A stretch of 5,477 nt of DNA from Bacteroides sp. Its GTDB lineage: Bacteria; Bacteroidota; Bacteroidia; Bacteroidales; Bacteroidaceae. This document shows, piece by piece, positions 1 to 5,319 of this stretch; the stretch's first letter is position 1; each line of letters begins with the position of its first letter. Location: assembly GCA_030151635.1 (NCBI GenBank), contig JASLDF010000212.1:1-5477 (forward strand), written 5' to 3'. The translations under genes and the position numbers were made by a program. The notes beneath the pieces are model-generated. The model was not told the DNA's origin. It made no database searches and worked only from the letters and a program-made list of their open reading frames with translations.

Positions 1-121
1 GATGCACAACATCTACGGAAAAGAAGGCATGGAAGAGGTAACGAACGACTTGAGAAGAGAGTTGGTAAAACTTCAAAACCAATACCAAGATACAAATGCG
101 TTGAAGCTTAATAATTTCTAA
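1..121 (+). CDS. Sulfatase family protein, C-terminal end (partial)
   Basis: Only the last 39 residues and the TAA stop (119-121) are inside the window; the reading frame is open to the left edge, with base 1 ending the preceding codon. The tail begins MHNIYGKEGMEEV and continues through a charged helix with LRRELVKLQNQYQDT. This is the usual ending of Bacteroidota type I sulfatases: the 'E-x-HN-x-Y' strand of the C-terminal domain followed by an amphipathic helix containing L-x-x-L-x-x-QY-x-D. Such enzymes are normally exported and remove sulfate esters from host or algal glycans, using a formylglycine in the catalytic N-terminal domain, which is not visible here. The substrate cannot be inferred. 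An intrinsic terminator follows 25 bases after the stop, so this is the last gene of its transcript. Family assignment rests on a short tail, so it is likely rather than certain. Confidence 0.72.
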   Translation, partial: MHNIYGKEGMEEVTNDLRRELVKLQNQYQDTNALKLNNF

Positions 122-145
122 GCGATAACGAAGTAAAATAAATTT

Positions 146-190
146 ATCCCCTATGTAAATCAAATTCTGGTTTGCTTAGGGGATTTTTTT
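146..190 (+). terminator. Intrinsic terminator after the sulfatase gene
   Basis: Arms 146-161 and 169-184 pair over 16 positions with one T-T mismatch and two G-T wobbles. The base is the G+C-rich ATCCCCTA/TAGGGGAT and the loop is 7 bases (162-168). A run of seven T (184-190) follows directly. It is oriented to end + strand transcription leaving the sulfatase gene and insulates the VOC gene downstream. Confidence 0.88.
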
Positions 191-274
191 ATAGAAACAC
201 TATAAAAATTGCAGTTGTAATTCAACAATAGTGTACCTTAATCGCATTTAATTATCTATAAATAGAATTACTCC

Positions 275-670
275 ATGATAAAATTTAGTTACACCATTCT
301 TTATGTGGCCGATGTAGCCAAAACAGTTCAGTTTTACAGTGAAGCTTTTGGCTTTGAATGTAGATTTATGACAGAAGAGCACGATTATGCCGAAATGATT
401 ACGGGTTCTACGACACTAGCTTTTGCATCGTTGGAACTTGCAACTTCCAATTTATCGTTGGGCTTTAAGAAGGCATCTATTGACGAACAAGCTGGAGCAA
501 TTGAAATAGGGTTCGTTGTTGCCGATGTAGCTCTTGTTATAGAGGCTGTGAAAGCTGCTGGTGGTAATTGTTATGAACCCTTACGTACAAAGCCTTGGGG
601 ACAAGATGTTGCCTATGTTCGTGACTTAGATGGTCATTTGATAGAGGTGTGTACTGCCATGAGTCACTAG
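275..670 (+). CDS. VOC (glyoxalase/bleomycin-resistance fold) family protein
   Basis: A 131-residue protein, the usual length of a single-unit VOC protein with two βαβββ modules. Module 1 covers about residues 4-62 (YTILYVADVAKTVQFYSEAFGF, then a strand with LAFAS). Module 2 covers about 75-128 (AIEIGFVVADVALVIEAVKAAG, then the family signature D119-G-H-L-I-E124). In metal-dependent relatives such as glyoxalase I the ligands are His near position 5, Glu near 56, His near 74 and Glu near 122. Here Glu124 is kept, but the two His positions appear to be Tyr6 and Glu77. A canonical lactoylglutathione lyase is therefore unlikely; ligand binding or another small-molecule reaction is more plausible. 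The substrate is unknown. The protein is cytoplasmic, with no signal peptide. The ATG at 275 gives the standard VOC N-terminus; there is no Shine-Dalgarno sequence, which is normal in this phylum. It is transcribed alone between a terminator and a convergent gene whose stop codon overlaps its own. Confidence 0.88.
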   Translation: MIKFSYTILYVADVAKTVQFYSEAFGFECRFMTEEHDYAEMITGSTTLAFASLELATSNLSLGFKKASIDEQAGAIEIGFVVADVALVIEAVKAAGGNCYEPLRTKPWGQDVAYVRDLDGHLIEVCTAMSH

Positions 671-686
671 GTGTGACTTAGTGGCG
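655..686. other. Hairpin centred on the overlapping convergent stop codons
   Basis: Bases 655-667 pair with 673-686 over 13 positions, with two G-T wobbles and one bulged base (G681). The loop is 5 bases (668-672). The loop and closing pair contain CTAG, in which the TAG of the VOC gene (668-670, +) and the TAG of the GNAT gene (667-669, -) overlap. Neither side has a T run, so it is not a standard intrinsic terminator. It could cap or protect the 3' ends of both messages or slow converging polymerases. Confidence 0.5.
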
Positions 687-1602
687 ATATAATCAACTTG
701 TTTTCCTCAAATAAAGAGATTGCTTTATTAGAACGAATCATCAACGTAGAATCATCTTCATGAAATAGCTCTTTGTTCCAACCCTCAATCTTTTCCTTGG
801 GGTTAAATCGAAGTTCAACACGGGTAACTGCATCCGTTAAAAAAGTACCAACAATGGCTTCAATAGGGATAACAGGCTCTGTTGAAACAACCTCTGCTAT
901 GATTAAGACATCATCATCATACTCTGCAAGTGCCAACGTATTGAGGTGTTCAAAATAGAAGATGTGGTGACTGAATGCCTCAAGACAATCGCAGTAAAAA
1001 AAGAGTAAACGATTGTATTCTACAAAAGAAAGCTGGTAGTTCGGATTGGCGTTCGTTGCGATATTTTTAAACAACTCATAATCCTCAGGAACTTTCAAAT
1101 CTAATTTTCTGCACATAGCTTGTGGCAGGTTACTCAGTTTATCAACCTGAGCAACGGTTTGAAATTCAGTAGCTGTTTTAAAGCCGAATTTAGGATAGAA
1201 ATCTAGAACGGTATCGTTGGCATATAAAAATAAAATGTCGCATTGTTCATCCCAATCTCCAATTGCTTTTTCTATGAGCCAAGAGGATAAACCTTGTTTA
1301 CGATATTTTGGAGCAGTCATAATGGTTCCCAGTTGAGCCGCTACATAAGTTTGGTCATTGAATAATACCTGTTGTATAGTAACTGTAACATGAGATACGA
1401 CTTCGCCATCTTTCAGCAATGAATAGAAGTGACAATTGTCACCCATGTATCCTTTATCACGAAAAGCTTTAAAATTAATAGCGAAGATTTCATCGCTCAG
1501 CTTGTCTAGCGATTCTGCGTATGAAACATCAGCATATCCATCTTTAATAAATGTATAAGAGTTACCATTAATTGTATAATTTATTACTTCCATAAATTCC
1601 AT
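667..1602 (-). CDS. GNAT family N-acetyltransferase
   Basis: A 311-residue cytoplasmic protein. The GNAT core lies at about residues 25-150. It contains the acetyl-CoA binding stretch LGTIMTAPKYRKQGLSSWLI (91-110), in which R101-K-Q-G104-L-S106 is the Q/R-x-x-G-x-G/A pyrophosphate loop with Ser in the last position. The later YANDTVLDFYPKFGF segment (127-141) is the typical β5-α4 region, N129 followed by an aromatic-rich helix and FGF. The remaining 160 or so residues form a second domain I do not recognise. This two-part architecture occurs in acetyltransferases that modify small molecules, antibiotics or protein N-termini, so the acceptor is unknown. Two starts are possible, M1 (1602) and M4 (1593); neither has a Shine-Dalgarno sequence. 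The stop codon overlaps that of the VOC gene. An exact -7 promoter box lies about 83 bases upstream of the start, so the gene is probably transcribed on its own rather than only by read-through from the regulator gene. Confidence 0.9.
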   Translation of the reverse strand: MEFMEVINYTINGNSYTFIKDGYADVSYAESLDKLSDEIFAINFKAFRDKGYMGDNCHFYSLLKDGEVVSHVTVTIQQVLFNDQTYVAAQLGTIMTAPKYRKQGLSSWLIEKAIGDWDEQCDILFLYANDTVLDFYPKFGFKTATEFQTVAQVDKLSNLPQAMCRKLDLKVPEDYELFKNIATNANPNYQLSFVEYNRLLFFYCDCLEAFSHHIFYFEHLNTLALAEYDDDVLIIAEVVSTEPVIPIEAIVGTFLTDAVTRVELRFNPKEKIEGWNKELFHEDDSTLMIRSNKAISLFEENKLIISPLSHT

Positions 1603-1650
1603 TTAATAAGTAAGGGTTAAACTTTTAAATATTCTGTATGTGTTGATGTA

Positions 1651-1687
1651 TTGTCGATTATAGTTAAAAATGTACATAACTCGACAA
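1651..1687. promoter_or_regulatory. Dyad overlapping the GNAT promoter (possible operator)
   Basis: TTGTCGA (1651-1657) and TCGACAA (1681-1687) are perfect 7-bp inverted repeats 23 bases apart. A second nested pair is GTTA (1663-1666) and TAAC (1677-1680). The distal arm overlaps the -7 box and the dyad spans the predicted transcription start. It could be an operator for a dimeric regulator or a hairpin at the 5' end of the message. Confidence 0.35.
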
Positions 1688-1692
1688 ATATA
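1685..1692 (-). promoter_or_regulatory. Bacteroidota -7 promoter box for the GNAT gene
   Basis: Read on the minus strand this is TATATTTG, an exact match to the Bacteroidota TAnnTTTG element. It predicts a start of transcription near 1678 and a 5' leader of about 75 bases. I see no TTTG-like -33 element at the expected distance, so activity may be weak or depend on a regulator. Confidence 0.45.
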
Positions 1693-1740
1693 CAAGCGTA
1701 TTTTAATTACGGCTCATATTTTTAAAATATCTTATAAATA

Positions 1741-3351
1741 TTAGTGTATTTCACCAATATTCATCACTAGGTTTTCAAATGTATCTCGATTAATAGCTTT
1801 ATTCTTCACCTTACTACGATTGTTATAAATGGTTTGTGGAGAGTAGTGTAAGAAGTCTGCTATCTTAGAACTATCCGTAATTCCCAATCGTATGAGTGCA
1901 TAAATTCGAAGTTCACGATTTAATTTCTCTCCCTCTTTCAATACAATTCTTTCTTCGGGAAGTAGGAGGTCGTTAAAATCTTCTACAAAAGTTGGGAAAA
2001 TATTTAAGAAAGCATTATCAAAAATAGTGAAAAACTCTTTCAGCTCCTCTTGAATACTAAAAGTGCTATTTACATGACTATAAAGTTTATCTATTTGTTT
2101 GCTGATGATTTTCCGTTTTACAATGACACGGAAATCATCAAGCTTATGGATGTATGAAGCACATAAATCGGAGAATAAACCAATGTACTGTTCTTTGGTT
2201 TTGTTACTGAATTTAAGTTCATGATTTAAGAGCGTTAGTTTGTCATTGACAGATTCCAACTCGTTCTTAATAGAACGAACCTTACTAATTTGTTTAAGCA
2301 TTGCCCAAACTAGGCATAAAACAACAATAAAAAGGAAAGTCATTCCCGTCATTCCCCATGCTAAGTTTCTGTACCCTTGGTCACGTTGTTTTTTATAGGC
2401 GTATACAATATTGGGTAGTGTTTCCGATATTTGTACCATGCGTAAACGGCTATTAAAAAAACGTGCATCTGCCATTGCTTGTTTCATGTATATAAAAGCC
2501 TTGTCAAGTAAATCGGGATTGCTTTTATAGATGCTTTCTGCCAATTGTTGCAATGCGTAATTCTCTTTTTGCGACTTTATAATATCTGATATAGCCGACT
2601 TAACTAGGAAGCGTTGTTGGTTATGTACATCTCCATATCTTTGGTAAATTGAAGCAATATCGAAAGCTATAAAGGCATAATTTGGATCTTCTGTAGGAAG
2701 ACTCTCTAAAAGGGGTAGATATATATTAAGCGATTTTTCAAGCAGCCCTTCTTGCATGTAAATCTTAGCTTGGTAATGTTGATGCTTTAATGTACCCGGT
2801 TCTAGAAGGTGGAAGATGGAATCTCGATACGCATATTCCATCTTTTCGTATTCAGGCGAGTAGAAGGGGTCACTTGAATATTCCTTCATGGCATAGCATA
2901 GCCACTCTTGAGCAGAGTAGTAGTGGATGAGCAGGGTAGAATCAAGTAAACTCCGATCAATATGTCTTAAATTTTCAATGGCCTCGAAGTACATTCCGGC
3001 GCTCCCATTTAAGCAAGCAAATTGAATTTTGGTTTCGACCATCGATTTTTTGCAGTTCAAACGTTGAGCAATATCTCTATTTTTAATGACATATTGTTTT
3101 GCCAAGTCATACCGATAGGCATAGTACTCTTCGTATATTTTTTTGTTCAGTTGAAATTGTTCACGATCAGTCAGTGTGGTATTTTCTGCAATAGAAATTA
3201 GACTATCAATCCTAGCTTCTTTAACTAAGGTATAATAGTCGTGTTTTTCTAGATATTGATCTAGTAGTAATAAATAATCTGCCTGACTTCTACCATATGT
3301 GTTTAACCCACAAATAGTAAATAAAAATACAAGTATCGTTTTCCTTAACAT
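1741..3351 (-). CDS. SusR/DUF6377-like membrane-spanning transcriptional regulator
   Basis: A 536-residue protein with a clear order of parts. Residues 1-21 are a signal peptide or first anchor (KTILVFLFTICGL). Residues 22-329 are an α-helical, TPR-like periplasmic domain rich in Tyr, Leu and Glu. Residues 331-351 are one membrane segment (GMTFLFIVVLCLVWAM). Residues 352-385 form a coiled coil, and the rest is cytoplasmic. The C-terminus (about 478-518) is a helix-turn-helix: RELRIYALIRLGITDSSKIA, then SPQTIYNNRSKVKNKA as the likely recognition helix. This fits the Bacteroidota regulators usually annotated DUF6377 or SusR-like, which sense a glycan fragment in the periplasm and act on a nearby susC/susD-type operon. 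There are no kinase or receiver motifs, so sensing and DNA binding are in one chain. The divergent region lacks the expected operon. Repeated GTCTAC motifs there are candidate binding sites. Its own -7 box lies 31-38 bases upstream of the start. The ligand is unknown. Confidence 0.85.
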   Translation of the reverse strand: MLRKTILVFLFTICGLNTYGRSQADYLLLLDQYLEKHDYYTLVKEARIDSLISIAENTTLTDREQFQLNKKIYEEYYAYRYDLAKQYVIKNRDIAQRLNCKKSMVETKIQFACLNGSAGMYFEAIENLRHIDRSLLDSTLLIHYYSAQEWLCYAMKEYSSDPFYSPEYEKMEYAYRDSIFHLLEPGTLKHQHYQAKIYMQEGLLEKSLNIYLPLLESLPTEDPNYAFIAFDIASIYQRYGDVHNQQRFLVKSAISDIIKSQKENYALQQLAESIYKSNPDLLDKAFIYMKQAMADARFFNSRLRMVQISETLPNIVYAYKKQRDQGYRNLAWGMTGMTFLFIVVLCLVWAMLKQISKVRSIKNELESVNDKLTLLNHELKFSNKTKEQYIGLFSDLCASYIHKLDDFRVIVKRKIISKQIDKLYSHVNSTFSIQEELKEFFTIFDNAFLNIFPTFVEDFNDLLLPEERIVLKEGEKLNRELRIYALIRLGITDSSKIADFLHYSPQTIYNNRSKVKNKAINRDTFENLVMNIGEIH

Positions 3352-3381
3352 AGTATTATAAAACGTTCATTCTAGCACTAA

Positions 3382-3389
3382 CAAAGATA
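3382..3389 (-). promoter_or_regulatory. Bacteroidota -7 promoter box for the regulator gene
   Basis: On the minus strand this reads TATCTTTG, an exact TAnnTTTG match. It gives a leader of roughly 25 bases before the ATG at 3351. No clear -33 TTTG is seen upstream. Confidence 0.55.
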
Positions 3390-3439
3390 CAATAATAACA
3401 CTCTAAACCTATTTTTAACGAATGTTTATTGCTTAGTAT

Positions 3440-3544
3440 GTCTACTTAATTGATTCTTAAAGTCTTATAATTACTACTGATAATCAGAGAGTTGATAGTT
3501 TTTACCCCCTGTTAATGTCTACCTGTAGGTCTACTATGGTCTAG
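3440..3544 (+). repeat. GTCTAC/GTCTAG direct-repeat cluster (candidate activator sites)
   Basis: GTCTAC occurs at 3440-3445, 3517-3522 and 3529-3534, and GTCTAG at 3539-3544, all in the same orientation. The last three are spaced 12 and 10 bases apart, about one helical turn, and the final copy ends 20 bases before the + strand -7 box, where a -33 element would lie. A reverse copy, CTAGACC (3648-3654), mirrors GGTCTAG (3538-3544). Face-of-helix spacing in front of a promoter lacking a -33 element is what is expected for an activator array, most simply for the adjacent SusR-like protein. This is inferred from spacing only. Confidence 0.45.
3477..3487. repeat. Small perfect palindrome between the divergent promoters
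   Basis: CTGAT (3477-3481) and ATCAG (3483-3487) are perfect inverted arms around one base. It lies between the regulator's promoter and the + strand -7 box, so it could be an operator half of this control region. At this size chance is also possible. Confidence 0.25.
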
Positions 3545-3563
3545 AAGGGGTGAATAGATTGCC

Positions 3564-3571
3564 TATATTTG
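3564..3571 (+). promoter_or_regulatory. Divergent + strand -7 promoter box with no clear target gene
   Basis: TATATTTG is an exact TAnnTTTG match. Transcription would begin near 3578, running away from the regulator gene, as in a regulator/susC pair. No -33 TTTG is present; GTCTAG occupies that place. The first long reading frame downstream on this strand is absent until after the terminator at 4019-4059. Confidence 0.45.
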
Positions 3572-3660
3572 CAATGTGTAAGTTTTGTGATTGTCTTAAA
3601 ATCACGTATATTTTAAATAGTGTTATAACCTAACCTAAAACGTAAACCTAGACCTCTACT

Positions 3661-3726
3661 ATGAGATATCTAATTTTCTTTTCACGATTTAAAATATTAA
3701 AATGTGCATTCATTTATGAAGCGTAA
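3661..3726 (+). other. 21-codon micro-ORF where a susC start would be expected
   Basis: ATG at 3661 opens a 21-residue frame (MRYLIFFSRFKILKCAFIYE, then A and TAA). It lies about 85 bases after the predicted transcription start and follows an A/C-rich leader (CCTAACCTAAAACG) of the kind common before Bacteroidota outer-membrane protein genes. The beginning is hydrophobic but is broken by Arg and Lys, so it is not a good signal peptide. It may be the decayed start of a lost gene, a leader peptide, or chance. Confidence 0.2.
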
Positions 3727-3902
3727 ACCTTGATATGGATGTGTGTTTTTTCCAAGATATGGGAATTTAAAATAGGTAATGTAAAAGTTTTTATCTTTTA
3801 ATTGAACCCATATTTCTTCTCAATAAACGATTTAATTAAACTGCTTACAAAATGCTGTGTGATTCCTATGTATAATTAGGGAAATATTACTCAACTTGAA
3901 AT

Positions 3903-3970
3903 TTTACTACTTACTTGCTTTGGTATGTAATGGAAAGGATTTTAAATTTCCATTTGTAGTAAGTTTTTTT
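3903..3970 (+). terminator. Nested hairpin followed by T7 (possible upstream terminator)
   Basis: TTTACTAC (3903-3910) pairs with GTAGTAAG (3956-3963), with one G-T wobble, and TTTTTTT (3964-3970) follows at once. Inside it, AATGGAAA (3929-3936) and TTTCCATT (3947-3954) form a perfect 8-bp stem with a 10-base loop. The outer stem is A+T-rich and the 5' internal loop is 18 bases, so termination would be weak. A second GTAGTAAG (3996-4003) could compete for the same 5' arm. Confidence 0.3.
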
Positions 3971-4018
3971 ATCCGAGTAGTTTTTTTGTTAGTTAGTAGT
4001 AAGGCTATTCGATATGTT

Positions 4019-4059
4019 AAATCCCCCGTTCAATGCGAATGGGGGATTTCTGTTTTTTT
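4019..4059 (+). terminator. Strong intrinsic terminator not attached to a protein gene
   Basis: AAATCCCCC (4019-4027) and GGGGGATTT (4041-4049) pair perfectly. Four more pairs inside (4028-4031 with 4037-4040, one wobble) give a 13-bp stem with a 5-base loop, followed by CTG and seven T (4053-4059). The T run is only on the + side, so it ends rightward transcription. The gene to its right (4282-4989) points the other way, so the terminator must serve something initiated in 3352-4018. Confidence 0.88.
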
Positions 4060-4197
4060 GACAATTGAGATTTTGTTAATTACTAGTATCTACTGATTTG
4101 AATTTGATAGGGAGTCTGCTGCAATAAGTGTGATGATACAAGCAGATAAAATGTCGCCCAAATTATATTTAAAGTCGATGAACCCAATAAAGAGTAG

Positions 4198-4243
4198 AAT
4201 GAATTAACAAATAACACGTGTCCATATAGATGGTTAATTTATT
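4198..4243. other. A+T-rich hairpin downstream of the WGR gene
   Basis: Bases 4198-4208 pair with 4233-4243 over 11 positions with one wobble. The 24-base loop contains the palindrome ACACGTGT (4214-4221). A second small inverted repeat, CTCTTT (4248-4253) and AAAGAG (4265-4270), lies just after the WGR stop codon. Neither is followed by a T run on the minus strand, so they may mark the 3' end of the WGR message but are not classical terminators. Otherwise 4060-4281 shows nothing identifiable. Confidence 0.3.
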
Positions 4244-4281
4244 ATGTCTCTTTGAATTGAAGCTAAAGAGTAAACTTAGAA

Positions 4282-4989
4282 CTAATAATCGTACTCACCA
4301 TCCGTTACTTCCATATAATATGATCCGCCAACTTCCGACACATCAAGACAAAAGCTCAAACCTTTAAGAAATTTCTCGTCTATATCTGAAAGTCCAGCAT
4401 CTTCAAAAAAATTGCTCAGTGCTTGCTCATAAGGTGTGGCTCCATTTTCTTCCATATGTTCCATCAATGTGTAGCCATTTTTCAGAAGCAAACCAACTCT
4501 ATGCGTATAGAACTGAGACTCTTCATCGTTGTCTTCATCGTAGTACTTGAATTCGATGTTCCCTTTATCCCAATTCATACTCACATCGATTTCTATAAAT
4601 CCTAACTCCATTTTCTTATTAATGGATTGTAATTTTTTCAACGCTTTTTCTACGGCTACTCTAGCACATTGAGTTATAGGCCCATGAAATTTATTGTAGA
4701 ATAGCTGACTTACAGTTTTATCTTCATTACTATCCCAATTCTCATCCAATTCCCACTGTGACTCATCTTCATCATCGTCACACTCAGTTTCGATGTACCC
4801 TTTTTTTACTTTAGAATTGATCAACTTCTGTGCCTCTTTTTCGGCCTCTTCTTCAGTTTCCCATTCCTTTGAACTAGTAGCACCGTCTGCTCCTATTTTA
4901 CCATAACGGGTAATTACTGTACAGCCATCTACAATTACCTCCCAAAATTTACTTGACTTGTCGTCATTAAATTCAAAATACTGTTTCAT
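4282..4989 (-). CDS. WGR domain-containing protein
   Basis: A 235-residue, strongly acidic cytoplasmic protein. Residues 2-66 are a WGR domain: FEFNDDKSSKFWEVIVDG, then the signature strand R28-Y-G-K-I-G33 where the family has W-G-R-x-G, then the sulfur-free turn and a helix with EEAEKEAQKLINSKVKKGYIE that ends the domain. Residues 70-92 are an Asp/Glu-rich linker. The C-terminal part (about 93-235) is a separate domain I do not recognise; it contains MELGFIEIDVSMNWDKGNI and ends in acidic and Tyr residues. WGR domains in PARPs bind DNA ends and histone-type partners; in stand-alone bacterial proteins (including the MolR/YehI group) the role is poorly known. The Trp of the signature is missing from its usual place, although W16 lies on the preceding strand. 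The ATG at 4989 starts directly at the domain and follows an A-rich leader. It appears monocistronic. Confidence 0.85.
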   Translation of the reverse strand: MKQYFEFNDDKSSKFWEVIVDGCTVITRYGKIGADGATSSKEWETEEEAEKEAQKLINSKVKKGYIETECDDDEDESQWELDENWDSNEDKTVSQLFYNKFHGPITQCARVAVEKALKKLQSINKKMELGFIEIDVSMNWDKGNIEFKYYDEDNDEESQFYTHRVGLLLKNGYTLMEHMEENGATPYEQALSNFFEDAGLSDIDEKFLKGLSFCLDVSEVGGSYYMEVTDGEYDY

Positions 4990-5319
4990 TTTTAGTGTTT
5001 AAGTTACTATTTATATATCTTCAATCTTTAGTGCATCTTAGCATCTGTATTAGATTTTTTGCAAGTAAGTTGACGCAATATTTAGTCGCAATTTAATGAA
5101 GGTCAATTAAATAAACAATATTTTTATCTTCTATTTATTTGTCTAGTTTAGCTGATGCTAGGATAGACGAATAAGCATGTGCTTTGGAGTCGAATGTCGG
5201 ATTTGGTTGATGTGCCAGTGGGCATAACTTTCTAGAATTCTAAAAGACTTTTTAATATAGGTAACGGAAAACTGCTTTTTTGCTGTAAGTGTTGTTTTAA
5301 GAATACCCCGTTTAACTAA
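4990..5319. other. 330-base intergenic spacer, divergent promoter region
   Basis: This separates the leftward WGR gene from the rightward frame at the window's end, so both promoters should be here. I find no exact TAnnTTTG box on either strand. It holds two similar stretches, GACGCAATATTTA (5072-5084) and AGTCGCAATTTAA (5084-5096), the hairpin at 5139-5170, AAGCA-TG-TGCTT (5173-5184) and the perfect 10-bp palindrome TAGAATTCTA (5233-5242). No tRNA, known RNA or reading frame of note is visible. Confidence 0.4.
5139..5170. other. Compact hairpin in the divergent spacer
   Basis: TTGTCTA (5139-5145) pairs with TAGACGA (5164-5170). After one G-A mismatch and two G-T pairs, TAGC (5149-5152) pairs with GCTA (5157-5160) around the 4-base loop TGAT. 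There is no T run, so it is not a terminator. It may be an operator or part of a leader RNA. It repeats the GTCTA core found near 3517-3544. Confidence 0.35.

Larger units (their letters stand above)
3578..4059 (+). ncRNA. Putative non-coding or operon-remnant transcript
   Basis: About 480 nt lie between an exact + strand -7 box and a very strong + strand terminator, with no plausible protein gene. Visible structure includes a nested hairpin (3903-3963), an 8-bp perfect inner stem (3929-3936 with 3947-3954), three runs of seven T (3964-3970, 3981-3987, 4053-4059) and a repeated GTAGTAAG (3956-3963, 3996-4003). No known RNA family is recognisable by eye. The region may be a regulatory RNA controlled by the neighbouring regulator, or the leader and terminator of a susC/susD-like operon whose genes have been deleted. 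Boundaries are inferred from the promoter box and terminator only. Confidence 0.3.

Noticed and set aside
215..240. Promoter for the VOC gene (TTG at 215-217 with TACCTTA at 234-240)
   Set aside because: The -7 box matches TAnnTTTG poorly and the 16-base spacing is shorter than usual for the phylum; not strong enough to list as a feature.
773..958. 61-residue + strand frame
   Set aside because: It lies wholly within the GNAT gene on the opposite strand, whose coding evidence is much stronger; the Ser/Thr-rich product is typical of an antisense shadow.
1716..1730. Palindrome ATATTTT-T-AAAATAT as a terminator for the regulator gene
   Set aside because: It is entirely A+T with a one-base centre and no following T run on the minus strand; this is common in DNA of this composition.
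3731..3762. Repeated GATATGG as a regulatory repeat or insertion-element end
   Set aside because: Only seven bases are shared, there is no transposase or target duplication, and chance explains it.
3904..4003. CRISPR-like or tandem repeat array
   Set aside because: The GTAGTAAG copies are only 8 bases, irregularly placed and A+T-rich; there is no repeat-spacer regularity and no cas gene.
3896..4096. 66-residue + strand reading frame starting with TTG
   Set aside because: It reads straight through the strong terminator at 4019-4059, and its Phe/Leu/Val-rich content comes from T runs at 3964-3987. It has no credible start and no family resemblance.
4423..4605. 60-residue + strand frame
   Set aside because: It is antisense to the well-supported WGR gene and shows no domain or start signal of its own.
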